From Narthecium ossifragum (lineage: Eukaryota > Streptophyta > Magnoliopsida > Dioscoreales > Nartheciaceae): a stretch of DNA of 64,000 bases. Shown here in pieces: positions 44,850-55,542 of the stretch. Position numbers and translations under genes: made by a program. A model generated the notes under the pieces. That model saw only the letters and a program-made list of their open reading frames with translations, searched no databases and was not told the DNA's origin. The DNA lies in contig OY986969.1 of the NCBI GenBank assembly GCA_963920575.1, positions 6,569,076 to 6,633,075 on the forward strand, read 5' to 3'. The stretch's first letter is position 1. Every line of letters starts with the position of its first letter.

Positions 44850-44975
44850 GATCGCTTTCCTTGCTAGAAGAGCGATCATTTGGTGCCAGAAAGTCAAGGT
44901 GTGATCATCATGAAGGATCGATCTTTGTGGAGCAAAGTTTCGATCATTCATAAGTCGGTTTGTTTGCCTATAAAG
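44850..44975 (+). promoter_or_regulatory. decayed GATCGATC array and TATA box
   Basis: GATCGCTT 44850 with GCGATCAT 44872, and GATCGATC 44916 with TTTCGATC 44938, are both 22 bp apart. The spacing is kept although most palindromes are mutated. TATAAAG starts at 44969. Confidence 0.5.
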
Positions 44976-45317
44976 TGGACACGACCTCCTTACTTGAATT
45001 CCTTTTGAAATCCGCGTTCTTGAACTTAGAGCTGTTGGATTTCGAAGAGATTGGAGACGAACCAAGGCCTAGCAGCTAGGATTGAAGCTACTCTTGCTTA
45101 GGTAGGGATTCCTACCAACTTGCTTTTCCGGTTTTGTGAGATTTGAGCTGTTTGTGATTTGTTTTGCTTAGATCTTGATGCATGGTTGATGGTTTTTAGC
45201 ATGCTTATCGGGTTTGGACTCGTGGTCCTTTGTACTACAAGATCTCAAAGTTTTGTGAGATTTGGTAGAGTTTTCCGACGATATTTCTAGCCGGAGTGTT
45301 GCCGGAGAACCCAACAA

Positions 45318-45599
45318 GATCGATCATTCTTAGTGAATGATCGATCATTTAATGTTGGTCATGCTAAGCCCGAGCAGGATTGATCAATTGGTAGCAATGA
45401 TCGATTGTTGTTCCAGGGTCGCATATGATACTCCATTTCGTGTAGATGATCGATCTTCCTGGGAGGAATGATCGATCATCTTAGGTTCGACAAGGGGAGA
45501 TACTTCCTGTCGCATGGATGATCGATCTTCCTGGGAGGAAGGATCGATCATTTAGGGCTCGACAGGAGGTGGATGCTTTCTGTCACTTGGAAATCGATC
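45318..45599 (+). promoter_or_regulatory. downstream GATCGATC pairs with hairpin spacers
   Basis: Pairs start at 45318/45339 (21), 45378/45399 (21, degenerate), 45448/45470 (22) and 45520/45542 (22), with a single AATCGATC at 45592. Spacers such as TTCCTGGGAGGAA are palindromic, so each unit could fold as a hairpin in RNA. The group is 350-620 bp downstream of TATA. Confidence 0.55.
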
Positions 45600-45962
45600 A
45601 TTATGTGGCAGAGAGGGTTTTTCAATTGTTTTTTTCCTGCGGGGCTTTGCCTGTAGTTCTTCTTTATTGCTTTATAAATTTGTACATACCTTTAAGCATG
45701 TCAGCCCCATATTAGGGGTAGTGGTGAACCAGGGGAGTGATAACTCCTGGGATGTTTAGAATAAGTGGGTGAGTGGCCCTACTGCTTTCCCTAGCCTTGC
45801 ATGTCGGCGTGTGTCGAGGGCTTTATCTGTGTGATATACCTTCTGTTGTTTGTGGGGTTGTTTTCCGATACAGGTTGCTGGTGAACTGGCTGTTAGTTGG
45901 TGGTGGTACCACTGCAGCAGTTCTGGACCTTAAATAACTGTTTACCACCCCGGGTCGACAGA

Positions 45963-46525
45963 TGATGCAGGCCCAACCCCAGATCCAGATCCGACTGAGC
46001 CGGAGCAGCTCCCCAGGAGATCCGGTCGCGTTCGAACGCCATCCGTCCTACTTGGCTCCCCGTACACCGCGACCGTCAGATGGGCATAACTCTCAATCCC
46101 GATGTCCGATCGGGGCGTGCAACCAGTCGATTCGACAGGCTCGACGAGCCCGTAAAAAATCATCGAAGATCAAAGATCTCTGCATGACTGGACCTTCAAA
46201 TCGTCAGTTTCCTCTTCCTGATTGGTTTAAATTCAGTTTTAATGAAAACTTTCCTTTTTTGGCAGTTTATCGGTCTTTCGTTTTTTAGCAAGTTTCCTAT
46301 TTCTAGTCGGTTTTCTTCTATTTGAATTCCGAGTTTAGTTACTTGGATTGAGTCATTTCATGTTTGAGTCCATGTATGAGTTGGTCTCTCTTTACACCTA
46401 TAAAAGGAGCTATTAGGGTTTGTAAGGGCAGTTTTTGATTGAATAAGAAGTTAGGGTTTGCTTTCTCCTCCTTAGAGAAATCTGATTGTCTCTCTCATAG
46501 AGAGGTTCACGTTTACCCTGTGCCA
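45963..46525 (+). mobile_element. solo LTR (LTR-U) inside LTR-T
   Basis: 563 bp beginning TGATGCAGGCCC and ending TGTGCCA. Flanks are ACAGA and GCAGA (one mismatch), and the LTR-T at 49806..52135 lacks the insert at the matching point (GACAGAGTGCCG). TATAAAA at 46399 is followed by an AGGGTTTG leader. The first 200 bp recur at 15274..15475. Confidence 0.78.
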
Positions 46526-47474
46526 GCAGAGTGCCGAGCCCAGACCTTGCTTGTGTTATCATCACATATGCTGCATGTTATATCTCTTCTATATGCGTAT
46601 GTTCATAGCATACATCTCTGCTGTGAATTAGTTGCATAAGATTAGGCGTGGGCGATATGTGGGTCGCCGTCCCGAGGCTCGGAGGCTCGGATTTAGCAGT
46701 AGGACCGGGGTTGGGTAGCTTGGTCATGGTTTGAATTGTGGTGTACAGTCGGTTTCGATGATAGGCCTAGATGACTCGTACACCTGTGGATTGATGATTA
46801 ATAGAGGTCGTGTCGACCTCTAGTCAAGTCCTGAGGTGTAGCCGGTGTCCCACTGTGACGACTCTTCAGTAGAGGGTGTGCCTACTCAGCGGTGTCGGTT
46901 CCCGCCTAACAGTGTCGATTTCTGCTTGTGAGTTGCAGTATTGTTTTCCTGCACTTAGGGACACACGGTGAGGTTATGGGGCCCATGTATACACCTAGGC
47001 TACCCTAGAGTAGAGGGCGACATTGTTGCGTTTCCCTCTTCCTTCTGTGTGTCGTCGTGTAGTTTCACTGCTGAGCTTAGTACTCACTCCTACCCGGGAT
47101 GCATTTTTCAGGTGCAGGCGTTAGCTCCTCTTCGATGGCCCCTACCAGGCAGTTGGTCGGCGGTGCATCGGTGCCAGGGGAAGTCTGAGAGGTGGTGATC
47201 CTTTATAGCTTTCAAACCCTTTTGTTAGTTAGCCTCCTACGGGAGTATAAATGTTGTATTGGATCTTGCCCTTTTCGAGGTTATGTATTATATTTGATTT
47301 GGGTTTGTAATCTTTAGCTTGAGGCTTCCTTAATCAAATTGTAAATTGTTGTTTAATTGAGGGCTTGTTTGATGAATCGTTAGGGTGGCCAATAGGTTAG
47401 AGGGAACCCTCGCCAAAGTTTCCGCGTTTGTTAGGTTTCAGCTCGCGTCGCCCGGCCCGGTTGGGGCACGACAG

Positions 47475-47768
47475 CTTGGTATCAAAGCATAGGTTGTAGA
47501 TCCCAAGGATAGGATCAGGATTCGGTTGAGATTGAGCATGACATAAGATAGTTCTATGTCTAGAACATCCGTGCATGCTCTTCTGTGATGTGTTGTGCTT
47601 TTGCGCTTTATCGCTGTATTGTTTTTTTTGTGGCTTTTAACGAGTTGATGCTCGTTTGTCGTTGGTGATTGCGCAGATGTCGGGAGCTCGAGACCGACCT
47701 TCGGTTGTTGGTCGGGTGGGGCACGACCTGGTCGACCCGCCCGGCCAGACCAGGTGGCACCTATGTAA
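47475..47768 (+). pseudogene. Tekay-like leader and gag start, truncated
   Basis: Primer-binding site TTGGTATCAAAGC, leader, then ATG at 47677 encoding MSGARDRPSVVGRVG, the same gag N-terminus as at 52339. Homology stops near 47765, so the rest of the element is missing or displaced. Confidence 0.65.
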
Positions 47769-48390
47769 GGGCCTAATTATAAGATTGGTGGGGTTTTTCT
47801 GTAAATTTGAGGGGCTTTCGTGTAATTTGGACTCTTACAGGGGGTTTCCGCAAAATCCCCACCTACCCCCACTTCTCTTCCTCTTCTCCCCGATATTTTT
47901 CTCTCTCTTCACCCTCACCTCATTTGAACCAGGCTCGGGAGAGAGAGAGATCCAGAGAGAGATCAAGGGAGAGAGAAGTGAGGAGAAGGGAGAGGGAGTG
48001 GGTTGAGGTATAGATCGCCGGTGTCGGAGAAGAAAGAGAAGAAAGGAGGAAGAAACCGGGAGGAAGAGAGGTGGAACTCGGGGAAAAAGGGGTAGATTCG
48101 ATGAGGTGTCCGTCGGATTTTGTCTCCTTCTTGGCTAAGGTGATGCCCAAAACTTTCCTTCGTAAAGAAGTCTCATAGTCCAAGCTCAAGTTCGATGGCT
48201 TCATGCTTATCCACGCGCCAATCAACCAATCAATAAAGATTTTTACCTTGCCGGATCTCCACTTGCGTTAGGATTTGCTAAAGATAACCATGATCCAAAA
48301 CCGTCATGCTATGACTTGGAATAGGAGTCCAGTATATTCTTGCGTGCCAAGCATCTTTCCTCCATGCCAAAACTCATCTTTGCCATGTCA
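47769..48390. other. unassigned, GA-rich in part
   Basis: GAGAGA-rich at 47935-48060. No gene recognised. It may be an unrelated LTR inserted in the truncated element. Confidence 0.3.
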
Positions 48391-49290
48391 AAACTTCCCT
48401 AGGATTGAGTTCTAGTGGAACTCCAACTTGTGCATGCTCGGAATTGTCCCAACGACCAACCGCATCAAGCTCCACCACTGAAAGAATTTGAGTGTTAGGG
48501 GCTTGTAGCCCTGACAAACCTCACCTACTGAAAGAATTTGATGTCCTCGTCGGATGGTAGGGCCTCCTTCAAAAAACTCTCACACTTGGCCTCACTCCTT
48601 GTAACCAAGCACCCCGCTGTCGGGCGGAACTACTCTTGTAGTTCACGCGGACTCATGTAGGTCAGACCTCCGTCGGGCGAAACTTCCCTAGGATTGAGTT
48701 CTAGTGGAACTCCAACTTGTGCCTGCTTGGAATTGCCCCAATGCCCAACCGCGTCAAGCTTGGCGTGCCAAGTCCTAGTCGGACTCGGACTCGGCCGCCA
48801 AAGCGCGTCACGCTACGTGCTTTTACTCCAGCGCGTGAGCTCTACGTGTGCACGCCCCGCGTGCTCTGCCTTGTTGGCCGCACGTCTTTACCCATTGCCA
48901 TGGCACGCCATTTGCTTCTTGGTCCGGATCACCATGCCATCAACCCTTTTGTTGTATCATCTTTGAAGACATTGTTTGATCCGCATCATGACAAGTTTTT
49001 TTTTTGGCTTGCTATTGTCCTTCGTGACTTGTGGTGCCATCCCCGTGTCATGGCTTTGACCCCTTGCCCGTTCCACCTCCGGATGACCTGAGGCAAAGCC
49101 ATGTTAGAGGCTCGCAACCCTGACAAACCTCCCCCACTAAAAGAATCTGATGTCCTTGTCGGATGGTAGGGTCGTCTTCGAAAAAGTCTCACACTTGGCC
49201 TCACTCCTTGTAGCCAAGCACCCCGCCATCGGGCGGAGGTACTCTTGTAGTTGAAGCGGACTCATATAGGCCGGACCTCCGTCTTGGCCT
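48391..49290. repeat. interleaved direct-repeat pairs
   Basis: A ~90-bp block (TTCCCTAGGATTGAGTTC..) occurs at 48391 and 48682. A ~175-bp block (CCCTGACAAACCTC..TCGGATGGTAGGG..) occurs at about 48510 and 49120. The order A-B-A'-B' indicates a segmental duplication of about 300-600 bp. Confidence 0.6.
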
Positions 49291-49805
49291 CCCTCTTCCT
49301 CCTCAACCATCATCGCGTTCAACTTCTCTCTTTGGGCAATCCCTTGCCCAATGAGGTCCCGCCGCATATGAAGTAGCCCAACGACTTGTCACTCTTGCCT
49401 TGGGGCTTTGCCATTGCCCGCTCCTCGCCGTCTTTGGCCTGCTCATGTATCTTCGATTTGCCCTTGTTATCTGACTTGGGTTGCTGGCTGGCCCCTTTAG
49501 CAGGCTGGCTCTGACAGAAATCCACTAAGGACTCTACAACCGTCATTGCTGCAGAGAGGTCCGCCACTCCCCGTCACCGCAACTCTACTTGCACTCACCC
49601 TTGAAGCTCTGCGATAAAGTTGAAGAGCATGTCATCCTCCGACATGTTCTTGATGCTCAACGTCAACGCACTGAACTCCTTGACATAATCTCGAACTGCC
49701 CCCATTCGCTTCATCGAACGGAGAGCTTCTCTTGCAACCCAGACCGTGTTGTAAGGCAAGAAGTGAGCTTTCAACTCTTTGCATAGCTCCTCCCAAGTGT
49801 TGATG
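49137..49805 (-). pseudogene. Ty3/gypsy gag remnant, minus strand
   Basis: On the minus strand the sequence from 49805 reads INTWEELCKELKAHFLPYN and AREALRSMKRMGAVRDYVKEF, a gag capsid segment. A Lys/Gln-rich linker follows, then a damaged zinc knuckle (GYFICGG..) and QREKLNAMMVEEEEG. At least two frame changes. It is cut on the upstream side by the LTR-T that begins at 49806, so this is the host of that insertion. Confidence 0.65.
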
Positions 49806-50017
49806 TGTGAGGACTCGTCCCTCTACTCCTGTGACTCGTCGTGGACCGCAAGGGCAATTTGGTAAATTGCGCCTTGTCGGCTTGTTTCACACTCGCGTGT
49901 GCACACACTGACCATATTTATGATAATGTTTGGCTAGAATGGTTAGTGGGACCCGGGATCGAAAGATCCGGGCTTGGGTTTAAGTTTTAACCCGTGTTCA
50001 GCTTCCTGCGAGAGACG

Positions 50018-50267
50018 GATCGATCCTTCCTTGCTAGAGGGATCGATCGGTCTTTGAGAGGAACATGGATCGTTGTGTCGGATCGATCGGTCTCTTGGGA
50101 CGGATCGATCGGACTCGGGGTGGGATCGATCGGTCTCTTGGTTGGATCGATCGTTCCCTTGGCTGGATCGATCGGTCTCCTTGGCTGGATCGATCGCTCT
50201 CTTAGCTGGATCGATCGGTCTCCTTGGACGGATCGATCCTGCTAAGTCGGTTTGTTTGCCTATAAAA
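50018..50267 (+). promoter_or_regulatory. ten-copy GATCGATC array phased at 21-22 bp, then TATA
   Basis: Perfect GATCGATC starts at 50018, 50041, 50081, 50103, 50124, 50145, 50166, 50188, 50209 and 50231. The last eight are spaced 22, 21, 21, 21, 22, 21, 22 bp, about two helical turns, so all would face the same side of the DNA. TATAAAA is at 50261, 23 bp after the last octamer. This is the clearest array in the window. Confidence 0.75.
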
Positions 50268-50609
50268 CAAAGAGAACCTTCTTCCTCAGATCTCTTTGGA
50301 AAACCGGATTCTTGGGCTGAGAATTCCTGGATTTCGAAGAGTTCGTGAACGATCCAAGGCTCAGCAGCTGGGATTGAAGCTGCTCTTGCTCCGGTAGGGA
50401 TTCCTACCTACCTTCTTCGGGTTTTTTGGAGGTTTTTCCGGCTGTCAATGTTCTTATGCTTAGAACTCATTGTATACATGTTAAATTGTAGTATTTCCGC
50501 CGGTTTTGGATTCGTGATGCTTCGTACTACTAGATCTCAGGTTTTGGTGGGATTTGGTGGAGTTTTCCGGCGGTATTTCTCGCCGTCGGCTTATCGGAGA
50601 AGCCAACGC

Positions 50610-50865
50610 GATCGATCCGTCTGTGAGACGGATCGATCCCCCTTTGTTGGTTATGCTGACCCGAGCAGGATCGATCGCCCCCTGGTGAGGGCGATCGATC
50701 TCGGTGCCTTGGGTAGCATGGATCCCTCTCGTCGCAAGTTGGATCGATCCGTCCCGAGCCGGATCGATCGTCCTGGGAGGACGGATCGATCGGACTCGAC
50801 GCGATGTGGAGTTTTTGCTCTCTACCATTAGAGGGATCGATCCTTCCCTTGGGAAGGGATCGATC
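50610..50865 (+). promoter_or_regulatory. downstream nine-copy GATCGATC hairpin group
   Basis: Starts at 50610/50631, 50669/50693, 50742/50762/50784 and 50835/50858. Spacers are palindromic (CGTCTGTGAGACG, GTCCTGGGAGGACG, CTTCCCTTGGGAAGG), giving hairpins with about 14-bp stems and 3-4-nt loops. It lies 350-600 bp after TATA, hence probably in the RNA. Confidence 0.6.
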
Positions 50866-52138
50866 CGACTATGGCAGAGAGAGGAAATGTATCTTGTTTT
50901 GCCGCGGGGCTTTGTATGACGGTTTTCTTTACTGTCTTAATACATTGTACATATATTTAAGCATGTTAGCCCTATAATAGGGCAGTGGTGAACCGGGGGA
51001 GTGATGACTCCCGGGATGTTTAGAATAAACGGGCGGGTAACCCGACAGCTTTTCCTAGCCTTGCATGCCGGCGTGCGCCGAGGGCTTTCTCTGTAATACC
51101 TGTAAGCTGTTGTTTGCGGGGCTGCTTCCCGATGCAGGTGTTGTGGTGGACTGCTGGCAGTTGGTGGTGGTACCACTGTAGCAAATACTTAGACCTTATT
51201 TACCTGCTCACCACCCCGGGCTGACAGAGTGCCGTGCCCAGACCTTGTTTGATATATCATCACATACTGTTGCATGTTTTTCTGTATTATTCTGCGCATG
51301 TCCATAACATGCATTGTGTTGCGCATTAGTTGCATCTGTGTAGGGCGTTGCTGATCCGGGGTTTTCGGGTAACCCGGATCTAGCTCTAGGACCATTGCGG
51401 GTAGTTTGGTCCAGGACTCGATTTGTAGTATTCAGTCGTTTTCGATGATAGGGTTAGTTTGACTTGAATACATGATTGTTCAATGATTAGAGGTCGTGTC
51501 GACTTCAAATTGTATCCGAAGTGTAGTCGGAGTCCGGTGTTCCTAAACTCTTGAGTAGAGGAGTTGCCTACTCAGTGGTGTCTCTTCCCACCAAACGGTG
51601 TTCTGTGTCCTGTTGAGAGTTGCAGTGTTTTGGGCCTGCGTTTACGGACTTTCGGTAGGGTTATGGGACCCTTGTATACACCTAGGATAGACTTGGAGGC
51701 GACACTGTTGTGTTCCCTCTCTTGTGAGTGTCGTAATGTAGTGTCCATGCTGAGCTTAGTGCTCACTCCTACCCGGGCTGCGTTTTGCAGGTGCTGGCGC
51801 TAGCTCTTCTTCGGTCGCCCCTACCGGGCCGGTGTTTGGTGACGTGGCGGCGTCTGGCGGTGGTTGAGAGGTGGAGATCTTACAGCTTTATACCTTTTTT
51901 GTTATAGATAGTCTCCTACGGGAGTGATAAATGTATAATTTCCCTGTTTGAGAATTGTATATAAATATCCAGTTTCAGTTTTTGAAGTTTGTAATATTTG
52001 TATAATACAGGATGGTTGTGATTGCTAGGGTAACCAGTACAATTAGAGGTAAACCTCGCCAAAATTTCCACAGTAGGTTAGGTTCCGCTTCGCGTCGCCC
52101 GCCCCGGTTGGGCCTACGGGGGTCGGGGCGCGACAACT

Positions 52139-52151
52139 TGGTATCAGAGCA
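52139..52151 (+). promoter_or_regulatory. Tekay-like primer-binding site
   Basis: TGGTATCAGAGC, complementary to initiator methionine tRNA, starts a few bases after the LTR. Confidence 0.85.
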
Positions 52152-52338
52152 TAGGTTGTAGATCCCAGGGTGTTAGGATCAGGTTCGGTGAGATTGAGCA
52201 TGGAATGGGTTAGTTCTATGTCTAGTACATCCGTGCATGCTCCTTTTGATGTGTTGTGCTTTTCCGCTTTCTATTTGTGTTGCCTTGTTTTGCAGTTTCT
52301 GACGAGTGAACGCTCGTTTGTCGTTGGTGATTGCGAAG

Positions 52339-54116
52339 ATGGCGGGAGCTCGAGACCGACCTGCGGTTGTTGGTCGAGGTGGGGCACGACCTGGTCGGCC
52401 CGCTCGACCAGACAGGGTAGCACCTGTTAGGGCGGTCAGAGCTCGACGGACTGAGCCATCACCAACGACGGTTGTGGTCGCACGGGAGGAGGCTCCTCTC
52501 GCCGAGGAGGGGGTCCTCGCTCCGGTCGACGGGTGGGCCGCGGCATTGGTCATGATGGACTTCCAGCGGCTGAACCCGCCTAGGTTCAGCGGTGAGACTG
52601 GAGATCCGACCACGGCAGACGACTGGCTCCGAGGAGTTACGCGCGTTCTCGACGCTCTCTTCGTCGGGGATGACCGGATCCGGGTCACCCTCGCGGCGTT
52701 CCAGCTCGATGGTGACGCCCTTGACTGGTGGTGCACCGCCCAGCACACCAGTGGCGGAGAGGAGTCGACGTGGGAGGAGTTCAGGGCGTTGTTCTTGGAC
52801 GCGTACTTCCCGGAGAGTACGCGTGACGCCCTATCTCGCGAGTACCAGTCCCTCCTGCAGGGTACTCGCTCTGTGCAGCAGTATGCCACCCGGTTCACGC
52901 ACTTGGTCCGTTAGGCGGGGGCAATGGCAGCAGATCCAGTGGCCAGGGCACGACAGTTTGAGTGTGGTCTTCGTCCAGAGATCAGGCACCAGACGTGTTC
53001 CCACCGCTTCTAGACGCACTCAGCAGTTCTGAACTACGCCTTAGTTGTGGAGGCGCAGTCGCAGGATGAGAGACACTGGGCAGTTCCACAGGCAGTCTCT
53101 ACCAGCTCACAGCAGCAGAGGCCCCAGGGCAGAGGGGGGTTCGGTAGGGGGCAGCCGTGGCGTCAGCTGCCCATTCAGCAGCGGCCGCAGTGTGCACAGC
53201 AGTACCAACAGCCGCTACCGAGCCCATCAGCCCCGTTCATTCTGACGGCCGGGCCATTTGGGCAGGCTTCGTCAGGGGGGAGCTAGGGACGAAAGCCTAG
53301 CGGCGCGTCACCTACTTGCTACCACTGCGGGCAGCCGAGACACTACCGTATAGACTGTCCTTCGCGAGGAGCGCAGAGCGCTATGCCGCAAGGCAGTAGA
53401 GGCGGAGGGTCCGGTGCCTGGCAGGGGAGCTGGGGTGGACGCGGGCCGGGGCGTCCCAGAGGCAGAGGCGGCCTTCGGGGGCAGGTGTTTGCCCTCCCAG
53501 TTGGTGAGCGGCAGGACACCGTCTAGCTGTATCAGCCGCCACCACAGTATCAGTAGCCGTTGCAGTGCCAGCAGCCGCAGCAGTACCAGCAGCCGCCGCA
53601 GTACCAGCAGCCGCAACTGTACCAGCAGCCGCGACAGTATCAGCAAGCAGCGGCAGAGCCATCCGTCCTCAGAGGTATCTTTCAGCTTTCTAGTTCCTTA
53701 GTAGATGTGCTGATAGATTCAGGGGCGTCTCACTCCTACATTGCTAGCATGTGCGTGACATCGCTAGGGTTAGAGACGAGTCGGCTAGAGGTGGCATAGT
53801 CTGTAGACTCACCGATCGGTGGAGCGGTCAGGGTGGACCGGGTCAGCCGATCTTGTTCCTTGGAGGTTGGAGGCCTCCGGGTCTGTCTAGACCTGCGGGT
53901 GGTTGCTTGGACACCCGACGGGACACGGTTTGTGTTGTTGGGGGATCGGTTCTCCGCCGATTCCTTTGCTTGTGGTGTGGGGAGGCGTGGCAGTGAGCTC
54001 TCAGCCTTGCTGGCCAGCCTATCCCTGTCTAGTTCTGAGGGAGTGCAGCAGCGCAGTTTTCCCAGGGTCGTGTGCGACTACACCGACGTGTTTCCCGAGG
54101 TGTTGCCAGGGCTTCC
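52339..54116 (+). pseudogene. Tekay-like gag-protease, one frame with six TAG stops
   Basis: From the ATG at 52339 (MAGARDRPAVVGRGG) a single reading frame without indels reaches 54116. It includes a capsid domain with FQLDGDALDWW, a CCHC knuckle CYHCGQPRHYRIDC (about 53317..53358), a Gln/Pro/Tyr-rich repeat, protease DSGASHSY (about 53719..53742) and YTDVFPEVLPG. In-frame stops are at 52912, 53011, 53284, 53524, 53554 and 53797, all TAG. At 53554 the stop stands where the CAG CCG repeat predicts CAG. The frame is interrupted at 54117 by the Athila-like element. Confidence 0.85.
53530..53660 (+). repeat. CAGCAGCCG(CAG)TAC coding minisatellite
   Basis: Tandem 15-24-bp units encode QQPQY-type repeats inside gag, between zinc knuckle and protease. 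Confidence 0.7.
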
Positions 54117-55542
54117 TGATCGCTCGCAAATGCGTCGTTAAATCAGATGCAAAACGCAATTTAGAATTTATAATCCTTCAATCAATACTACTCTACAAAC
54201 GTAAAACAGTGGTGAGATCCGGAGTCGAACCCCAGGGAAAGATTGTTTAACAAGAGAAGAAATCAAATTAAATCTCTAAACTCAAGTCCTAAGGCGAAGA
54301 AAAGTAGTTTCAATGGTTTTGGTATCTAAGGAATTAAACTACTGAAAAAGCAATGAAAAGGTTGGGATAAGTCAATGAGAGAAAACCTAGGGATTACTCA
54401 ATCCACTCTAATTTCACCTCTTGTATTCTCTAGTATCCTCTTGTTCTCTAATCTAGACATTGGAATCACGGCTTCTTAAGCTCGCATGAATCCCTCAAAG
54501 AACGCTCATGCTATCCTACGGCATAGTCTATCTTCGCTTAGCATAGACTGTCTTCGGACTTAACCTGAGTACAATCTATCTTTGCTTAGCATAAACTATC
54601 TCAAAGGCATGCACAAAAGCGACATTAAAATCATCCTATAGATCTCTACTATCAAGCACCGCAATCAAGTAGTACTAAAAATACGTCAAGGAACTCGGTT
54701 CCCTCAACTCTTTTATCATTAAAACCAAATCTATAAGATCAAGTCTAGTATAAAAATACAAGATTCAACTAGAAAAATACAAGAAGGCTACATTAGAGCT
54801 TCATGAAATCCCTAAGTGAGAGATTAGCCACTCATCTTTGGGATGAAGACCATGTATTCGATGAAGAACGCTTGAGATCCACGCCGCATCTCCATCTCCT
54901 TCAGCAACCCTAATCCTCTCTTTTTCTCTCTATGGGGGCTTCTCGTTTTTGGCTAACAAAACCCTTTTTATATGCTAATTCCCGGAATTAGGGTTTTGGG
55001 TTGAGTTGGACCTCAAGTGCAACTCGGATTTCCTAATTCAAGTCTGACAGCCTCTTCCGGTCGCAACTGGGTTCAACCAGTCCATAATTTGAGAATGAGT
55101 GCAACACGAAAAATATAGATTTGGAAGTCTTCTGTCCTCTCCAGAAGAGTTTACAATATTTGGACTTAGCTAGAATAGTTGACGAATTTTCTCCTGGGCG
55201 TCGACGGACCAGTCTTCCAGCAGCTAAATATATTCATCTTCTTCAAAACTGCTATCAATCCATCAGGAATCTCTGACAGCGTCCAACATGGAAGTTGTAA
55301 ATCGTGATGTCTTCTAGATGTCACCCAAAGTTCAAAATATTTGGACCTAAGAATAATTTCTGGTGAATATTATGCTAACAGTCGACAGAGCAGTGTATTT
55401 CAGCATATTAAGTCTTTTTTGTAGTTTCTAACTTGAATCTTCATTAAACCTGAAATCAACTAACAAACTATCAAATACAAACACTCTAAGTCTAACAAAG
55501 GTAAATTAATGAGTTTAATTATGAATATTTAGTGACTCATCA
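54117..55542 (-). repeat. 3' LTR of the Athila-like element
   Basis: Plus-strand ends are TGATCGCTCGCAAATGCG and GTGACTCATCA. TATA-like TTTTTATATGC near 54965. It differs from its partner by scattered substitutions and small indels, clearly more than the chromovirus LTR pair. Confidence 0.9.

Larger units (their letters stand above)
44639..47474 (+). mobile_element. 5' LTR of a Tekay-like element, carrying a solo LTR-U
   Basis: It runs from TGTGAGGACCTGTCCCTC to GGGGCACGACA. Removing the 563-bp insert at 45963..46525 gives about 2.27 kb, close to the 2330-bp LTR at 49806. A TTGGTATCAAAGC primer-binding site follows directly, so this is a 5' LTR. U3 has GATCGATC-type sites and TATA at 44969. 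Confidence 0.8.
49806..52135 (+). repeat. 5' LTR of the Tekay-like element (LTR-T reference copy)
   Basis: 2330 bp, TGTGAGGACTCGTCCC to GGTCGGGGCGCGACA, followed after three bases by TTGGTATCAGAGC. U3 holds ten GATCGATC copies and TATA at 50261. A further nine copies lie at 50610-50865. The 3' LTR lies beyond the window. Confidence 0.85.

Noticed and set aside
50018..50240. CRISPR-like array of GATCGATC repeats
   Set aside because: Repeat is 8-10 bp, spacers are short and partly related, the context is a plant LTR promoter.
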